DNA of 50,740 nt from an uncultured Armatimonadota bacterium (GCA_903904815.1 CAIVDU010000088.1:1-50740); one strand, 5' to 3'; shown: positions 42,950 to 50,740, counted from the stretch's first letter. Notes: generated from the letters alone by a model not told the origin. Numbers and translations: made by a program.

Positions 42950-45259
42950 TCAGTTAGGTCCGCCAATCGAGAACGACATCGGCGCGATACCGTTAAACGG
43001 TGTGGCTCCGAAATTCACGGTCACGCTCCTTCCCGAACTCCAAGTCGTTCGTTGAACGGTGTGATCTGGGGTGAGGTCGACGTGGGACAACATCTCATCG
43101 TAGCCAACTTTTCTGGTCCACCTGCACACGTTTTGGTAGGTCTGCAGCATGCGCGCTCTCTCACGTGACCATCGGTCTTTGTCGAACATCAGCAGTGGCG
43201 CGGTGCCATACAAGATGTTCAGGAGGTCTCGCTGATCCCACACTTCAGGGGCCTTATTGCTGGCGTCTCCCCAATACCATTGAGCGACGGTGCAGTCGTG
43301 GTAGACAAGTTCCCAGAGAGGCAATCGATACGCCGGACCGACTTGATACTTCAAGAATTCCGGAGTCGGCTTACGGTAATCCATCATGAACGTTCCCGAA
43401 TCCGGCAGTCGGAAGGGTCCGAGGCTCATCATCCCCTCGTAGTAGTGCACGTAAGGAACAGAAGGATCGATACCGGTCTCAGTGCCTACGACCAGCTTCA
43501 TATCCTTGGAACAGAAATCGAGCAGGGCCATCTTGTTGGCGCGATCTTCGCCTCGACTCAAGGGATGAAGCGGGTTATAGTCCTCCCGAAAGGGGCTTGC
43601 GGTGGTCGTGTCGATAAACCTGGCCAGGTAATGAATCTTCGCCAAGTCATCCGGAACCTTCTTCTTGGCTCTTAGTAGGCCGGCCCCTGAACTAATCACG
43701 CCACCCTGGTACCAAGTGATGGATCCATCCGCATGCTTGTCCGGATGTGCCCATCCTTTCATCCAGTCCCCGGATGGCTCGAGGACAAGGTCTTGGGGCC
43801 AACCTTCGGTGGGTTGCCAACTCAGACTGTGCTTGGGGTCCCAAACGTCTTGGTAGATATCGTATCGCCCCGGGAGATATCCCAACTTCGCAATCTTGGA
43901 AATCTCGTCGGCTTTGCCGTCTCCCGACCACAGGACATGTTCGAAACCCATCGCCTTCATCTCTTGGCAAAGAGCGACCTTGTCCATGTCCCAATTCCAG
44001 ATGTTGACCGCTCCAATGAGCCGGTCTACGTTGGGGTTTTCCGCCCGCTTTGCCGCAAGTGTTTTGAAGAGTCCATGCTGCTTTGCGTAGGCGCGATATC
44101 GCTTCGCCATCGCCACGTAGCCGCCCCGATTTAGGAAGATTAATCTGAGCTTTCGCGTGTACCCAAACTTCTGGCGTGTCGCTTCCCATCTGGGCTGACA
44201 GGTGAGAGATCCACCTTCATCGCTAAACAGGACATCAGCGTCGTTGGGGGTCTCTAGGATTTGCATCGTTCCCCCGCCCGACTTGGTATCGTAAGCGCCT
44301 GTCCAGGGCATGCAAAGACCGTGACCTCCGTACGTGATGAGGGACCAGCCGTTGAGGGTCTTGTCTTCGACCGGGAACCGAATTCCCTCGTTCATGGGAA
44401 CCACTAAAGCCTCGCCGGAACGAGTTGCCAACGTTCCCGGGATACCGATCGGGCTGAACGCCTGAGGACCGCCGGGAGATTCCTGCAAGCATTGAACCGA
44501 AAAAACTGCTTCTGGCAGAACCGGATCAACATCAAATGAATCGCGCAGGATTCGATCATCTTGCATGTCGGTGGCTTCCCATTCGGCGTGTCGCGATCCC
44601 TTGGCGACGAGAGATCGGATCACCAAATTGCTGGACCACGGACGATACTCCCAGGTCCGCCCCGAGTTCGTGGTCACATTCATAGTTCCATCTGAACTGA
44701 GCAACATCGTTAACTTGCCACCCTTCAGCTGAACCGTCCTCGGCGCGATAACCGGTAAGTCGGCTTGTCGCCTCAGTGCGGGCGCTTCCAGCCAAACATT
44801 CCCAACCCCTGCTCCCACCAAGCGGAATTGAATCGATTGGCAGTTGGGAGGGATAACGCAGCGATGTCTTAAGAATTGCCAGCCGGCTTGAGTCGGGCTG
44901 ATCCGGCCCAACGCCCAGTCTAGTGTCTTGCCATTTGCGTCGCGGGCAACCAACGAGAGTTCGGCTGCCCCGCCGTCTGCTTTTAGCCAACCTGACAGTT
45001 CATAGATCTGCTTTGGCCGCACGCGAATCTGGTCGCTCTGGCTCACTGCCCAGTCTTGAGAGTCGCGTTGGGCTACGTGAAGCGCGTGCGCTTCTCCGGT
45101 CCTCCCGGCTTCTAAAGTCTCAGTCGCGGTACCGGTCTGCCGAGACCAAACTGGAAGCCATCCGTTGGAGATGCCATCGAACGATGAATTCGCCACCAAG
45201 TTCGCGTTTCCGCTCTGACCAAATAAGGAGACCAGCCCGATCACGACCGTGTGAACCAT
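42950..45259 (-). CDS. Large secreted glycoside-hydrolase-like protein with CBM4/9-like domain
   Basis: A 769-residue protein. ATG 45259 gives a signal peptide (VHTVVIGLVSLFGQSGNA); a TACACT box ends 6 nt before it. Residues about 20-160 look like a CBM4/9-type carbohydrate-binding domain (LVANSSFDGISNGWLPVW, YELSGWLKADGG, WQFLRHRCVIPP). A beta-sandwich then precedes a TIM-barrel-like region from about residue 395: WNWDMDKVALCQEMKAMGF, VLWSGDGKADEI, GTETGIDPSVPYVHYYEG. This layout recalls DUF5696 and the GH101/GH129 group of endo-acting hexosaminidases, but I cannot point to catalytic residues with confidence. Confidence 0.7.
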   Translation of the reverse strand: MVHTVVIGLVSLFGQSGNANLVANSSFDGISNGWLPVWSRQTGTATETLEAGRTGEAHALHVAQRDSQDWAVSQSDQIRVRPKQIYELSGWLKADGGAAELSLVARDANGKTLDWALGRISPTQAGWQFLRHRCVIPPNCQSIQFRLVGAGVGNVWLEAPALRRQADLPVIAPRTVQLKGGKLTMLLSSDGTMNVTTNSGRTWEYRPWSSNLVIRSLVAKGSRHAEWEATDMQDDRILRDSFDVDPVLPEAVFSVQCLQESPGGPQAFSPIGIPGTLATRSGEALVVPMNEGIRFPVEDKTLNGWSLITYGGHGLCMPWTGAYDTKSGGGTMQILETPNDADVLFSDEGGSLTCQPRWEATRQKFGYTRKLRLIFLNRGGYVAMAKRYRAYAKQHGLFKTLAAKRAENPNVDRLIGAVNIWNWDMDKVALCQEMKAMGFEHVLWSGDGKADEISKIAKLGYLPGRYDIYQDVWDPKHSLSWQPTEGWPQDLVLEPSGDWMKGWAHPDKHADGSITWYQGGVISSGAGLLRAKKKVPDDLAKIHYLARFIDTTTASPFREDYNPLHPLSRGEDRANKMALLDFCSKDMKLVVGTETGIDPSVPYVHYYEGMMSLGPFRLPDSGTFMMDYRKPTPEFLKYQVGPAYRLPLWELVYHDCTVAQWYWGDASNKAPEVWDQRDLLNILYGTAPLLMFDKDRWSRERARMLQTYQNVCRWTRKVGYDEMLSHVDLTPDHTVQRTTWSSGRSVTVNFGATPFNGIAPMSFSIGGPN

Positions 45260-45265
45260 AACGCT

Positions 45266-45271
45266 AGTGTA
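45266..45271 (-). promoter_or_regulatory. -10 box (TACACT) for leaderless glycosidase-like gene
   Basis: On the minus strand TACACT ends 6 nt before the ATG at 45259. Together with the divergent box at 45325 it places two promoters back to back within 65 bp. Confidence 0.6.
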
Positions 45272-45324
45272 GGCCGATTGCCACGATGGCTGTGGCCATT
45301 GCAAGTTGGCAGAGGCAAGCGCCG

Positions 45325-45330
45325 TATACT
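45325..45330 (+). promoter_or_regulatory. -10 box (TATACT) for leaderless aldo/keto reductase gene
   Basis: TATACT ends 6 nt before the ATG at 45337. A TTGGCA upstream (45306-45311) is only 13 bp away, so the -35 element is unclear. Confidence 0.6.
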
Positions 45331-45336
45331 CAGCCG

Positions 45337-46317
45337 ATGCAGTATCGGAAGTTTGGCAAGCACGGCGTTGACGTTTCGGAGGTCGGGTTCGGGGCGTGGG
45401 CTATTGGCGGAAGTTGGGGGCCTCAGTCAGAAGATGACTCCGTCCAAGCCTTGGCAACGTCGCTAGACCTGGGAGTCAACTTCATCGATACCGCCGCCGG
45501 GTACGGGAACGGCAAGAGCGAGCGAATCATTGGTCAGGTGTTGAGGCAGCGAGGCGCGAAGGACGTCTTTGTCGCCACCAAAACGCCTCCAACGCTGGGC
45601 AATTGGCCACCGTCTCCGTATGACCTTGCCGACGAGCGCTATCCAGAGCCGTATCTGCGGACAAACATCGAGGAGCGGCTTGAGTGTCTTGGCGCCGACA
45701 AGATCGATCTCCTGCAACTCCATACTTGGACCCGGGCATGGAACCGACGTCCGACCCCGTTTGACACCTTGCGAAAGCTGCAGCAGGAGGGAAAGATCGA
45801 CCTGATCGGTGTTTCCACCCCCGAGCACGATCAGAACTCGGTGATCGATTTGATGCGAGGCGGCCATATCGATGCGGTGCAAGTCATCTACAACATCTTC
45901 GAGCAGGAGCCGGCGGCCGAGTTGCTCGATGTAGCAGGCGAGACGGGGACGGGCGTCATCGTCCGGGTGGTGTTCGATGAGGGCGCTCTCACTGGCAAGT
46001 TCACGGCGGATACGAAGTTCGCGGAGGGCGACTTCCGGAACAACTACTTCGCGGGGGACCGGTTGACCCGAGTGGTCAAGCGAGTCGAAGCGATAGCCGC
46101 CGAACTTAAGGGAACTCAATTCACCCTAGCCGACGCAGCCGTGAAGTTTGCCCTGGCTCACCCAGCCGTCAGCACGGTCATTCCCGGCATGCGCAACGCC
46201 CGCCAGGCTGAACTTAACTGCGCCATTTCCGACCTTCCTGATCTCTCGCCCGAACTGCTCGCGAAGCTTCGGCAGCACCGCTGGCTGAGGGCCTTTTGGT
46301 ATGCGGGCAAAGACTGA
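45337..46317 (+). CDS. Aldo/keto reductase
   Basis: A 326-residue NADPH-dependent reductase of the aldo/keto reductase superfamily. The catalytic tetrad is complete: Asp51 and Tyr56 in FIDTAAGYGNG, Lys82 in VATKTPP and His129 in LLQLHTW. The conserved SEVGFGAWAIGG N-terminus and the C-terminal ALAHPAVSTVIPGMRN cofactor loop are present. Likely substrates are sugar-derived or other aldehydes and ketones. ATG 45337 was chosen over an earlier in-frame start because homology begins there and a TATACT box lies 6 nt upstream. It is divergent from the secreted glycosidase-like gene. Confidence 0.93.
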   Translation: MQYRKFGKHGVDVSEVGFGAWAIGGSWGPQSEDDSVQALATSLDLGVNFIDTAAGYGNGKSERIIGQVLRQRGAKDVFVATKTPPTLGNWPPSPYDLADERYPEPYLRTNIEERLECLGADKIDLLQLHTWTRAWNRRPTPFDTLRKLQQEGKIDLIGVSTPEHDQNSVIDLMRGGHIDAVQVIYNIFEQEPAAELLDVAGETGTGVIVRVVFDEGALTGKFTADTKFAEGDFRNNYFAGDRLTRVVKRVEAIAAELKGTQFTLADAAVKFALAHPAVSTVIPGMRNARQAELNCAISDLPDLSPELLAKLRQHRWLRAFWYAGKD

Positions 46318-46534
46318 TGACTTCGCGAGATCCTGATCAGGCGATCAAAACACACCGGCTTGCCTGATCGATCCGATATTTGAGCCAGGACCGAGGACCG
46401 AGTGCTTTCGTGGTCAACCGCTGAATTCCGGTGCATTTATTCAAAAAGCGTTCGCTAAAACGGAATAAATCGGCTCCTACCCGGAAATGCAGGCGTTCGG
46501 CTCCTAAGATCATTTCTGCACCGACAACGGAGAA
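46318..46534. other. Intergenic region before the second prepilin cluster
   Basis: No gene seen. Words GCGTTCG and CGGCTCCT each occur twice (46448-46505). TAAGAT (46505-46510) is a candidate -10 box for the gene at 46535, just before an inverted repeat over its start. Confidence 0.4.
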
Positions 46535-46539
46535 ATGAT
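46509..46539 (+). promoter_or_regulatory. Inverted repeat spanning ribosome site and start codon
   Basis: ATCATTTCT (46509-46517) pairs perfectly with AGAAATGAT (46531-46539) across 13 nt. The right arm contains the end of the GGAG ribosome site (46529-46532) and the ATG at 46535. If transcribed, the hairpin would hide both; if the start is near 46517 it would act as a DNA operator instead. Confidence 0.5.
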
Positions 46540-47107
46540 GATCAAAAGAATAAAAGTCCCCCGAGTCCTTGCTCAGCTAGGCTTCTCAATCGTAGCTCTC
46601 GTTGGGGCAAGGGCAGATACCCTTACGCTCAAGCCCTCGGCTATGGGAACGGTAGTGGTGGCACGCCACTACTACGGCATGATCAACCAGTTGTGGGCGG
46701 GCAAGCTGACTCCTTCTGTAATCGATTGGGACGGGCAATTGTCCGCATGGGTCTATTCAGGGATCGCAGAGTTTGATCTCACGAGTCTGCCAGCCGGAGC
46801 AAATGTGCGTCAAGCAACGATAAGTTTGCGAGGGATTGGCGGGGACTTCCCGTGCCAGTTGAGTCAGTTCATCGGTGATGGAAAGGTATCGTACGCTGAT
46901 CTTTCTCTGGGATTGGTTTTTGCCACTACTCTGCATGGCGGCGCCGGCACCTGGCAAGCCGACTCAAGTTTGTTCGTCGCAGAGGCGGTAAAGAACCACA
47001 AGGCCTTTGTGGGCTACAGAGTCAATTGCCCTCAGTTTCAGGTCGCGAAATTCTCGACCGCTCTCGCTGATGCCCCAACTTTGACCCTTACTTACACAAA
47101 GTCATAA
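46535..47107 (+). CDS. Secreted DNRLRE/CBM96-like protein
   Basis: A 190-residue exported protein with a signal peptide ending near GARADTLT. The body has the pattern of DNRLRE/CBM96-like modules: an opening LTLKPSAMGT, then IAEFDLTSLPAGANVRQATI (the phrase where hydrophobic strands run into 'xFDLxxLP'), and a final APTLTLTYTKS. The same fold is suggested at the C-terminus of the subtilase at 26204. Family members bind glycans or act as structural surface modules. It is followed after 28 nt by a prepilin gene and is probably in one transcript with it. Confidence 0.7.
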   Translation: MMIKRIKVPRVLAQLGFSIVALVGARADTLTLKPSAMGTVVVARHYYGMINQLWAGKLTPSVIDWDGQLSAWVYSGIAEFDLTSLPAGANVRQATISLRGIGGDFPCQLSQFIGDGKVSYADLSLGLVFATTLHGGAGTWQADSSLFVAEAVKNHKAFVGYRVNCPQFQVAKFSTALADAPTLTLTYTKS

Positions 47108-47135
47108 TTCCCCAACCAACAGGAGCACCCATAAC

Positions 47136-48059
47136 GTGAACCGCAAGGCTTTTACTCTCATCGAGCTACTCGTCGTGATCGCGATCATCGCAATTCTCGC
47201 CGCTATTCTGTTTCCCGTGTTCGCTCAAGCCAAAGTAGCGGCAAAGAAGACTGCTTCATTGAGCGGCGTGAAGCAACTCAATCTCGGGGCGATTATGTAT
47301 GCGGGGGACTTCGACGATCTGTACCCCCTGCAGCAGGGGCGAACCGATGCCGACGGATGGCTTAACCATAAGTATGTTCGAACCCCGGCAAACTGGCAGT
47401 CGGGCCAAAGCGCCGCTTTTGTGGCGGCAAACGAGGTGGCATGGGCTAACTCGATGCAGATTTACCTGAAGAGCCGCGAACTCCTTCATGCCCCGGGAGA
47501 GAACGTAAAAGCTCGCAGTGGCTATGACTACGCTTCTGCACTCGCGAAGCCAGAGTGGGCGAACCTTCAGTACAACGGCACACTCACCGAATATCCGGCG
47601 ACCGGCATTGCGTCTCCAAGCAAACTCATCACCTTCTGGCAGGGTTGGGGAGCACGATCCTATCGCGGAGTGGCGGTGCCTAACCCAGTGCTCTGGTGTG
47701 ACAATCCCGATCAGGCATGTAGATATGTGCCTACCAAGGCGGACTGCGATATCAGCCGGAACGGGGAATGGAGCACATTTAACAGCGACTCGGTGGACGA
47801 CGTAGGATTTGACATTCCCCAGTCGTCAGTTTGGATGTATGGCATGGGAGCAAATGCCGCCATGGCGGACGGCTCAGCGAAGTTCCGACGAATGGGTGGC
47901 AACGTGAACGGTAAGACGGACTACCGGACCGATCCCTATTCGAGCTACAACTCTCAGGGAATTCCCGCAGCGGGTTGGAACGACGACTACTGGTGCCACA
48001 CCCTTATATTTCGCCCCGACTTTGACTTCGAGAATTTCGGGACTCCTTACGAAGGATGA
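47136..48059 (+). CDS. Second DUF1559-like prepilin-type protein
   Basis: A 307-residue protein with a prepilin N-terminus (NRKAFTLIELL, then a hydrophobic helix and [16 protein letters not shown]) nearly identical to that of the protein at 33870, while the rest differs. The C-terminal AAMADGSAKFRRMGG matches the D-G segment of this class. GTG 47136 has AGGAG at 47121-47125. It overlaps the next start by ATGA. It may be processed by a type IV prepilin peptidase, none of which is in the window. The preceding gene makes a secreted glycan-binding-like protein. Confidence 0.88.
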   Translation: MNRKAFTLIELLVVIAIIAILAAILFPVFAQAKVAAKKTASLSGVKQLNLGAIMYAGDFDDLYPLQQGRTDADGWLNHKYVRTPANWQSGQSAAFVAANEVAWANSMQIYLKSRELLHAPGENVKARSGYDYASALAKPEWANLQYNGTLTEYPATGIASPSKLITFWQGWGARSYRGVAVPNPVLWCDNPDQACRYVPTKADCDISRNGEWSTFNSDSVDDVGFDIPQSSVWMYGMGANAAMADGSAKFRRMGGNVNGKTDYRTDPYSSYNSQGIPAAGWNDDYWCHTLIFRPDFDFENFGTPYEG

Positions 48060-48220
48060 GGCTTCTCTTGGTATGCGTACTGGCGGGGCTCCTCTTTGGG
48101 TGCGGGGAGGCTGGCCCTCAATCCGGCGATGCCGCAGTATCGACAAATTCTCGTCGAATCACCCCCGAGATGCGGGCCCAACGGAGTCTCAAAGGGCAAG
48201 CTAGCGGAAAAGGAAATTAA
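48056..48220 (+). CDS. Small lipoprotein behind second prepilin
   Basis: A 54-residue protein starting at the ATG of an ATGA overlap with the prepilin stop. RLLLVCVLAGLLFGC is a lipoprotein signal with lipobox LFGC, followed by a Gly/Ser-rich tail containing NSRRITPEMRAQRSLKGQAS. Size, position and lipobox match the gene at 34653, although the tails align weakly. It is short but its start, signal peptide and position make it credible. Confidence 0.7.
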   Translation: MRLLLVCVLAGLLFGCGEAGPQSGDAAVSTNSRRITPEMRAQRSLKGQASGKGN

Positions 48221-48227
48221 CCGTGGG

Positions 48228-49505
48228 TCAGGGCGAAACGATCGGAGCGCCCTGGTCTCGAAGTTTCTTCAGTCGTTTTTCGAGTCGTTCCCAATGTGCC
48301 ACAGATGCAGAAAGCATTCGGTCGCGTGGGATGTCGCGCATGATCTGATCCAGATTATATGGAACGACGCCTGCCCCGACGCATGCCTCGCAAAGCACTC
48401 GGCTCAGCGAATCGGTCAGGAACGAGTGTGACTTCACGTGCGGGTCCGGGACATGCGGAAGCAATGTTTGTACAGCGGATTCGGAATCCCCTTCGTACAT
48501 GAACGAGTGCGCAGCCGCGATATCCAGTTCGTAGGGGAAAACTGATAGCGCCACGCAAGGGGCGCGGTGATCTAGCGATTTTAGTTCCGTGGCCCAAGTC
48601 ATTGACACATTTGGATCCCCAAATCTTGCCTCCAGGAAGTACCGGTTGGGTAGGTCCGGCACATTCTTGCTGTAGTGAGCCATCTTGGTGCGCAGGACTT
48701 CTCTTGGGCGTTTGCCGACCACTGATTCGCACGCGAGGTAGGAATAGTAGCCGAGGCTTCCCTCCGTCCAAAGTGAATGAGCTTTGACTTGGGTAACGAT
48801 TTGCTCGATCAGTACCGCGAGCTCCCTCCGACGTCTCTGCTCCATCAACTGATTCGCTCGGACGCTTGCGCAACTGATCAAGACCCCGAGTAGACTCGGT
48901 TTTCTCATGGCTTGAGGCCATAACTCTCGCTCAATCGCCAAATAGGCGACCTCCTGGAGAGGTACGGGCATGACATCAATCGCATCAATGCGCGCGAAAT
49001 AATCTTCGCGATCCAAATTCTGCGCTGGCTTGACACCAGCTAAGAACTGGCGCTCTGACTCAGAAGCTCCGTAACTTGCACTCACTCGCTCAATCGACTC
49101 ACGATCTACCGTGGCTTCGCCTAGCTCCCATTTGGCAATTGTGCTCTGAGTGACTCCGATGAGGGCTGCGACTTGCGACTGAGACTTGCCGGAGCGTGTA
49201 CGCAGGGCCCGAAGAATCTGGCCGATTTCCACGGGGGCGCAATAGTCAGCTTCAACTTCTACGTTACGCGTAAACGCCGGATCGGCCGATGCAAGTATCA
49301 GGCTTCTTATCCCGGGGTCTGGCTTAAGGACGTCAAGGACCAATACGAGGACCTTTCCACGAGGCAGCTTGCGTCCGTTCTCCCAGTCACTCAGAGTCGA
49401 CTTCGCGATGCCAGCACGCTCGGCTACAGCCGATAGGCTCAAGCGACGAGCGACGCGGCACTGGCGTAAGAGCAATGCGAGGTCATCCGCCGACGCAAGC
49501 TCCAT
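48228..49505 (-). CDS. Regulator with two tandem XRE-type HTH domains
   Basis: A 425-residue protein. The first HTH (about residues 8-60) has CRVARRLSLSAVAERAG then IAKSTLSDWENGRKLP. The second (about 92-145) has LRTRSGKSQSQVAALIG then VTQSTIAKWELGEA. The rest is helical, probably TPR-like, with no membrane segment. Such architecture is seen in sensors that control small-molecule or peptide responses, but no specific partner can be named. TATAAT lies 5 nt before the ATG. It converges on the small lipoprotein gene, with 7 nt between stops. Confidence 0.82.
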   Translation of the reverse strand: MELASADDLALLLRQCRVARRLSLSAVAERAGIAKSTLSDWENGRKLPRGKVLVLVLDVLKPDPGIRSLILASADPAFTRNVEVEADYCAPVEIGQILRALRTRSGKSQSQVAALIGVTQSTIAKWELGEATVDRESIERVSASYGASESERQFLAGVKPAQNLDREDYFARIDAIDVMPVPLQEVAYLAIERELWPQAMRKPSLLGVLISCASVRANQLMEQRRRRELAVLIEQIVTQVKAHSLWTEGSLGYYSYLACESVVGKRPREVLRTKMAHYSKNVPDLPNRYFLEARFGDPNVSMTWATELKSLDHRAPCVALSVFPYELDIAAAHSFMYEGDSESAVQTLLPHVPDPHVKSHSFLTDSLSRVLCEACVGAGVVPYNLDQIMRDIPRDRMLSASVAHWERLEKRLKKLRDQGAPIVSP

Positions 49506-49510
49506 GCGGC

Positions 49511-49516
49511 ATTATA
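49511..49516 (-). promoter_or_regulatory. -10 box (TATAAT) for leaderless HTH regulator
   Basis: A consensus TATAAT on the minus strand ends 5 nt before the ATG at 49505. No ribosome site fits in the gap. Confidence 0.65.
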
Positions 49517-49606
49517 GAAGGAATTAAAGCCAAAAGGCCTCACTTGTTCTAGTTCCTCAGCATTCGGTCGTCGAAACGGCAGGCGTATCGGGGTTGCACG
49601 ATTGGG

Positions 49607-49765
49607 CTCCTCAAGAACCTCACTCGGGGCGGTTTGGACGGGGGACTCATTGGGTTCTCCAGCCCCTCCGGGGATCTTCCAGTTCAGTGCTCCGTACGCG
49701 TGCCGCACCAGCAGCACTTCTCGCCGATCATTGAGGATCACGGCTCCCGCAATCACTCCGACCAT
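49607..49765 (-). pseudogene. Degenerate NUDIX hydrolase fragment
   Basis: The minus strand encodes VGVIAGAVILNDRREVLLVR then NWKIPGGAGEPNE and APSEVLEE. This is the first strand and Nudix box of a Nudix hydrolase, but the box is damaged: the conserved REVxEE has become SEVLEE and the following Gly is missing. After about 53 residues homology ends, and the frame runs into the HTH gene's promoter. About two thirds of a normal domain is absent. A remnant. Confidence 0.65.
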
Positions 49766-49923
49766 ACAGACTGAAACTCCAAGGTTTAAAAGCCGTTCCC
49801 AATCCGGTTCAAACGATCAAACCCGTGGTGGTTCCGGCAAAACCATGGATCAAATTTTGGGATCGCAAAACGATCTCGGGACAAATCGCAAAGGAGTTCC
49901 TCGCTTAACCGGAAAGCTTATGG

Positions 49924-49929
49924 GATACT
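49924..49929 (+). promoter_or_regulatory. -10 box (GATACT) before aminotransferase gene
   Basis: GATACT preceded by TGG forms an extended -10-like element ending 6 nt before the ATG at 49936. Confidence 0.5.
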
Positions 49930-49935
49930 CCCGAA

Positions 49936-50740
49936 ATGGGAACTGCGCCGATTTCACAAGGCTCCGAGTCGACGCTAGGCGTGGGGGGGCTCACTCATAA
50001 ATTCGATGTCGCACGCGCTCGGCGAGAGACGCCCGGCTGCGAATTGGTGACTCATTTCAACAACGCGGCGGCCTCGCTGATGCCCCGGTCGGTGCTAGAC
50101 GCGGTGATCGGCCATCTCACGAATGAGTCCAGAATGGGCGCCTACGAGGCGGCAGCCAAAGCCCCGGTAAGTGTGGTCTACGATTCGCTAGCGACCCTCA
50201 TTCATTGCGATCCTAAAGAAATCGCGCTCTTCGATAACTCGACACGGGCTTGGAATTCAGCTTTCGATGTCGTGCCTCTGAAAGAAGGAGATCGTGTTTT
50301 AGCTTCTCGATCCGAGTTTTCGAACGGCTCGCTGAGGTTAGAGCTTGCGGCCCGAGAACTCGGCGTTGTCGTCGAAATCATCCCGGTTGACGACAGCGGG
50401 CAACTCTCGGTCGAAGCTTTGCGAGAATTGATGGACGAGCGGGTCAAGCTCATTGCGGTCACCCACATTCCGACCAACGGCGGACTCGTCAACCCAGTGG
50501 CCGAGGCCGGGAGAGTCGCAAAGGAATGGGCCGTCCCATATCTTCTGGATGCCAGTCAATCTCTCGGGCAATTCCCGTTGAATGTGGAAGAAATCGGATG
50601 CGATTTCCTGAGCGCTCCGGGCCGGAAGTATCTCCGTGGTCCTCGGGGTACGGGGCTGCTCTACGCGCGTGCCGAAACTCTTGAGCGGCTAAAAGTACCC
50701 ACCCCGACTCAGGATGCGGGAACCTGGATGGACGATCACC
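49936..50740 (+). CDS. Class V aminotransferase (5' part, runs off the window)
   Basis: The first 268 codons of a PLP-dependent aminotransferase of class V. Characteristic are FDVARARRETPG, THFNNAAASLMP near the N-terminus, SVVYDSLATLI, KLIAVTHIPTNGGLVNP, YLLDASQSLGQFPL with the PLP-pocket Asp, and SAPGRKYLRGPRGTGLLYAR containing the PLP-binding Lys (about residue 231). Family members include cysteine desulfurases, isopenicillin N epimerase-like and selenocysteine lyase-like enzymes; the latter two groups fit best, but the C-terminus is needed. ATG 49936 is chosen from the 6-nt -10 spacing; GTG 49981 is an alternative nearer the conserved start. Confidence 0.85.
   Translation, partial: MGTAPISQGSESTLGVGGLTHKFDVARARRETPGCELVTHFNNAAASLMPRSVLDAVIGHLTNESRMGAYEAAAKAPVSVVYDSLATLIHCDPKEIALFDNSTRAWNSAFDVVPLKEGDRVLASRSEFSNGSLRLELAARELGVVVEIIPVDDSGQLSVEALRELMDERVKLIAVTHIPTNGGLVNPVAEAGRVAKEWAVPYLLDASQSLGQFPLNVEEIGCDFLSAPGRKYLRGPRGTGLLYARAETLERLKVPTPTQDAGTWMDDH

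Overview
The window looks like the chromosome of a diderm bacterium, most likely an Armatimonadota of the Fimbriimonadia type. The pointers are two DUF1559-like prepilin proteins with almost identical N-termini at 33.9 and 47.1 kb, each followed by a small lipoprotein gene, a DUF5693-csaB pair, and envelope genes (LptC/LptA-like protein, beta-barrel protein, lipoproteins) that imply an outer membrane. This is inferred from gene content; no rRNA or phylogenetic marker is present. GC is moderately high, TTG and GTG starts are frequent, and many first-in-operon genes seem to be transcribed without a leader: a TANNNT -10 box ends 5-9 nt before the start codon.

Layout. 1-1.43 kb is gene-free repeat DNA: 68-bp tandem units, one interrupted by a 172-bp MITE-like insertion, then hairpins and short dispersed repeats. 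1.4-5.1 kb holds rhomboid protease, DUF5693 membrane protein and csaB. 5.2-13.5 kb holds exported and envelope proteins: a beta-barrel-like protein, a large secreted protein, a lipoprotein and an LptC/LptA-like protein, with a 33-unit heptamer array after the first. 13.5-17.0 kb has a secreted esterase, then a VIT/CCC1-type metal transporter and a Fur-family regulator on the other strand with a 7-1-7 palindrome over the transporter promoter. 17.1-20.7 kb is a BlaI/BlaR1-like operon followed by a secreted paralogue of the sensor domain. 20.7-28.8 kb has Tag glycosylase, an acetamidase-family protein, a GH172 protein, a TPR-sulfotransferase and a secreted subtilase.

28.9-33.6 kb is a patch of decay: GNAT, CGNR, MarR and peroxiredoxin genes that are truncated or carry stops, mixed with intact DUF2268 protease, SDR and LysR genes, and ending with a membrane-protein gene carrying two in-frame TAG codons.

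33.8-40.9 kb is a carbohydrate locus: palindromic operator, DUF1559 prepilin, small lipoprotein, TIM-barrel sugar isomerase/epimerase, Gfo/Idh/MocA oxidoreductase, LacI-family regulator, beta-helix protein and GH4 glycosidase, closely spaced or overlapping. Next come the fused 3' halves of a divergent HxlR/DoxX pair, a flavin monooxygenase, a P-loop kinase-like protein, a large secreted glycosidase-like protein divergent from an aldo/keto reductase, and a second prepilin/lipoprotein cluster with a DNRLRE-like secreted protein. The window ends with a double-HTH regulator, a degenerate NUDIX fragment and the start of a class V aminotransferase.
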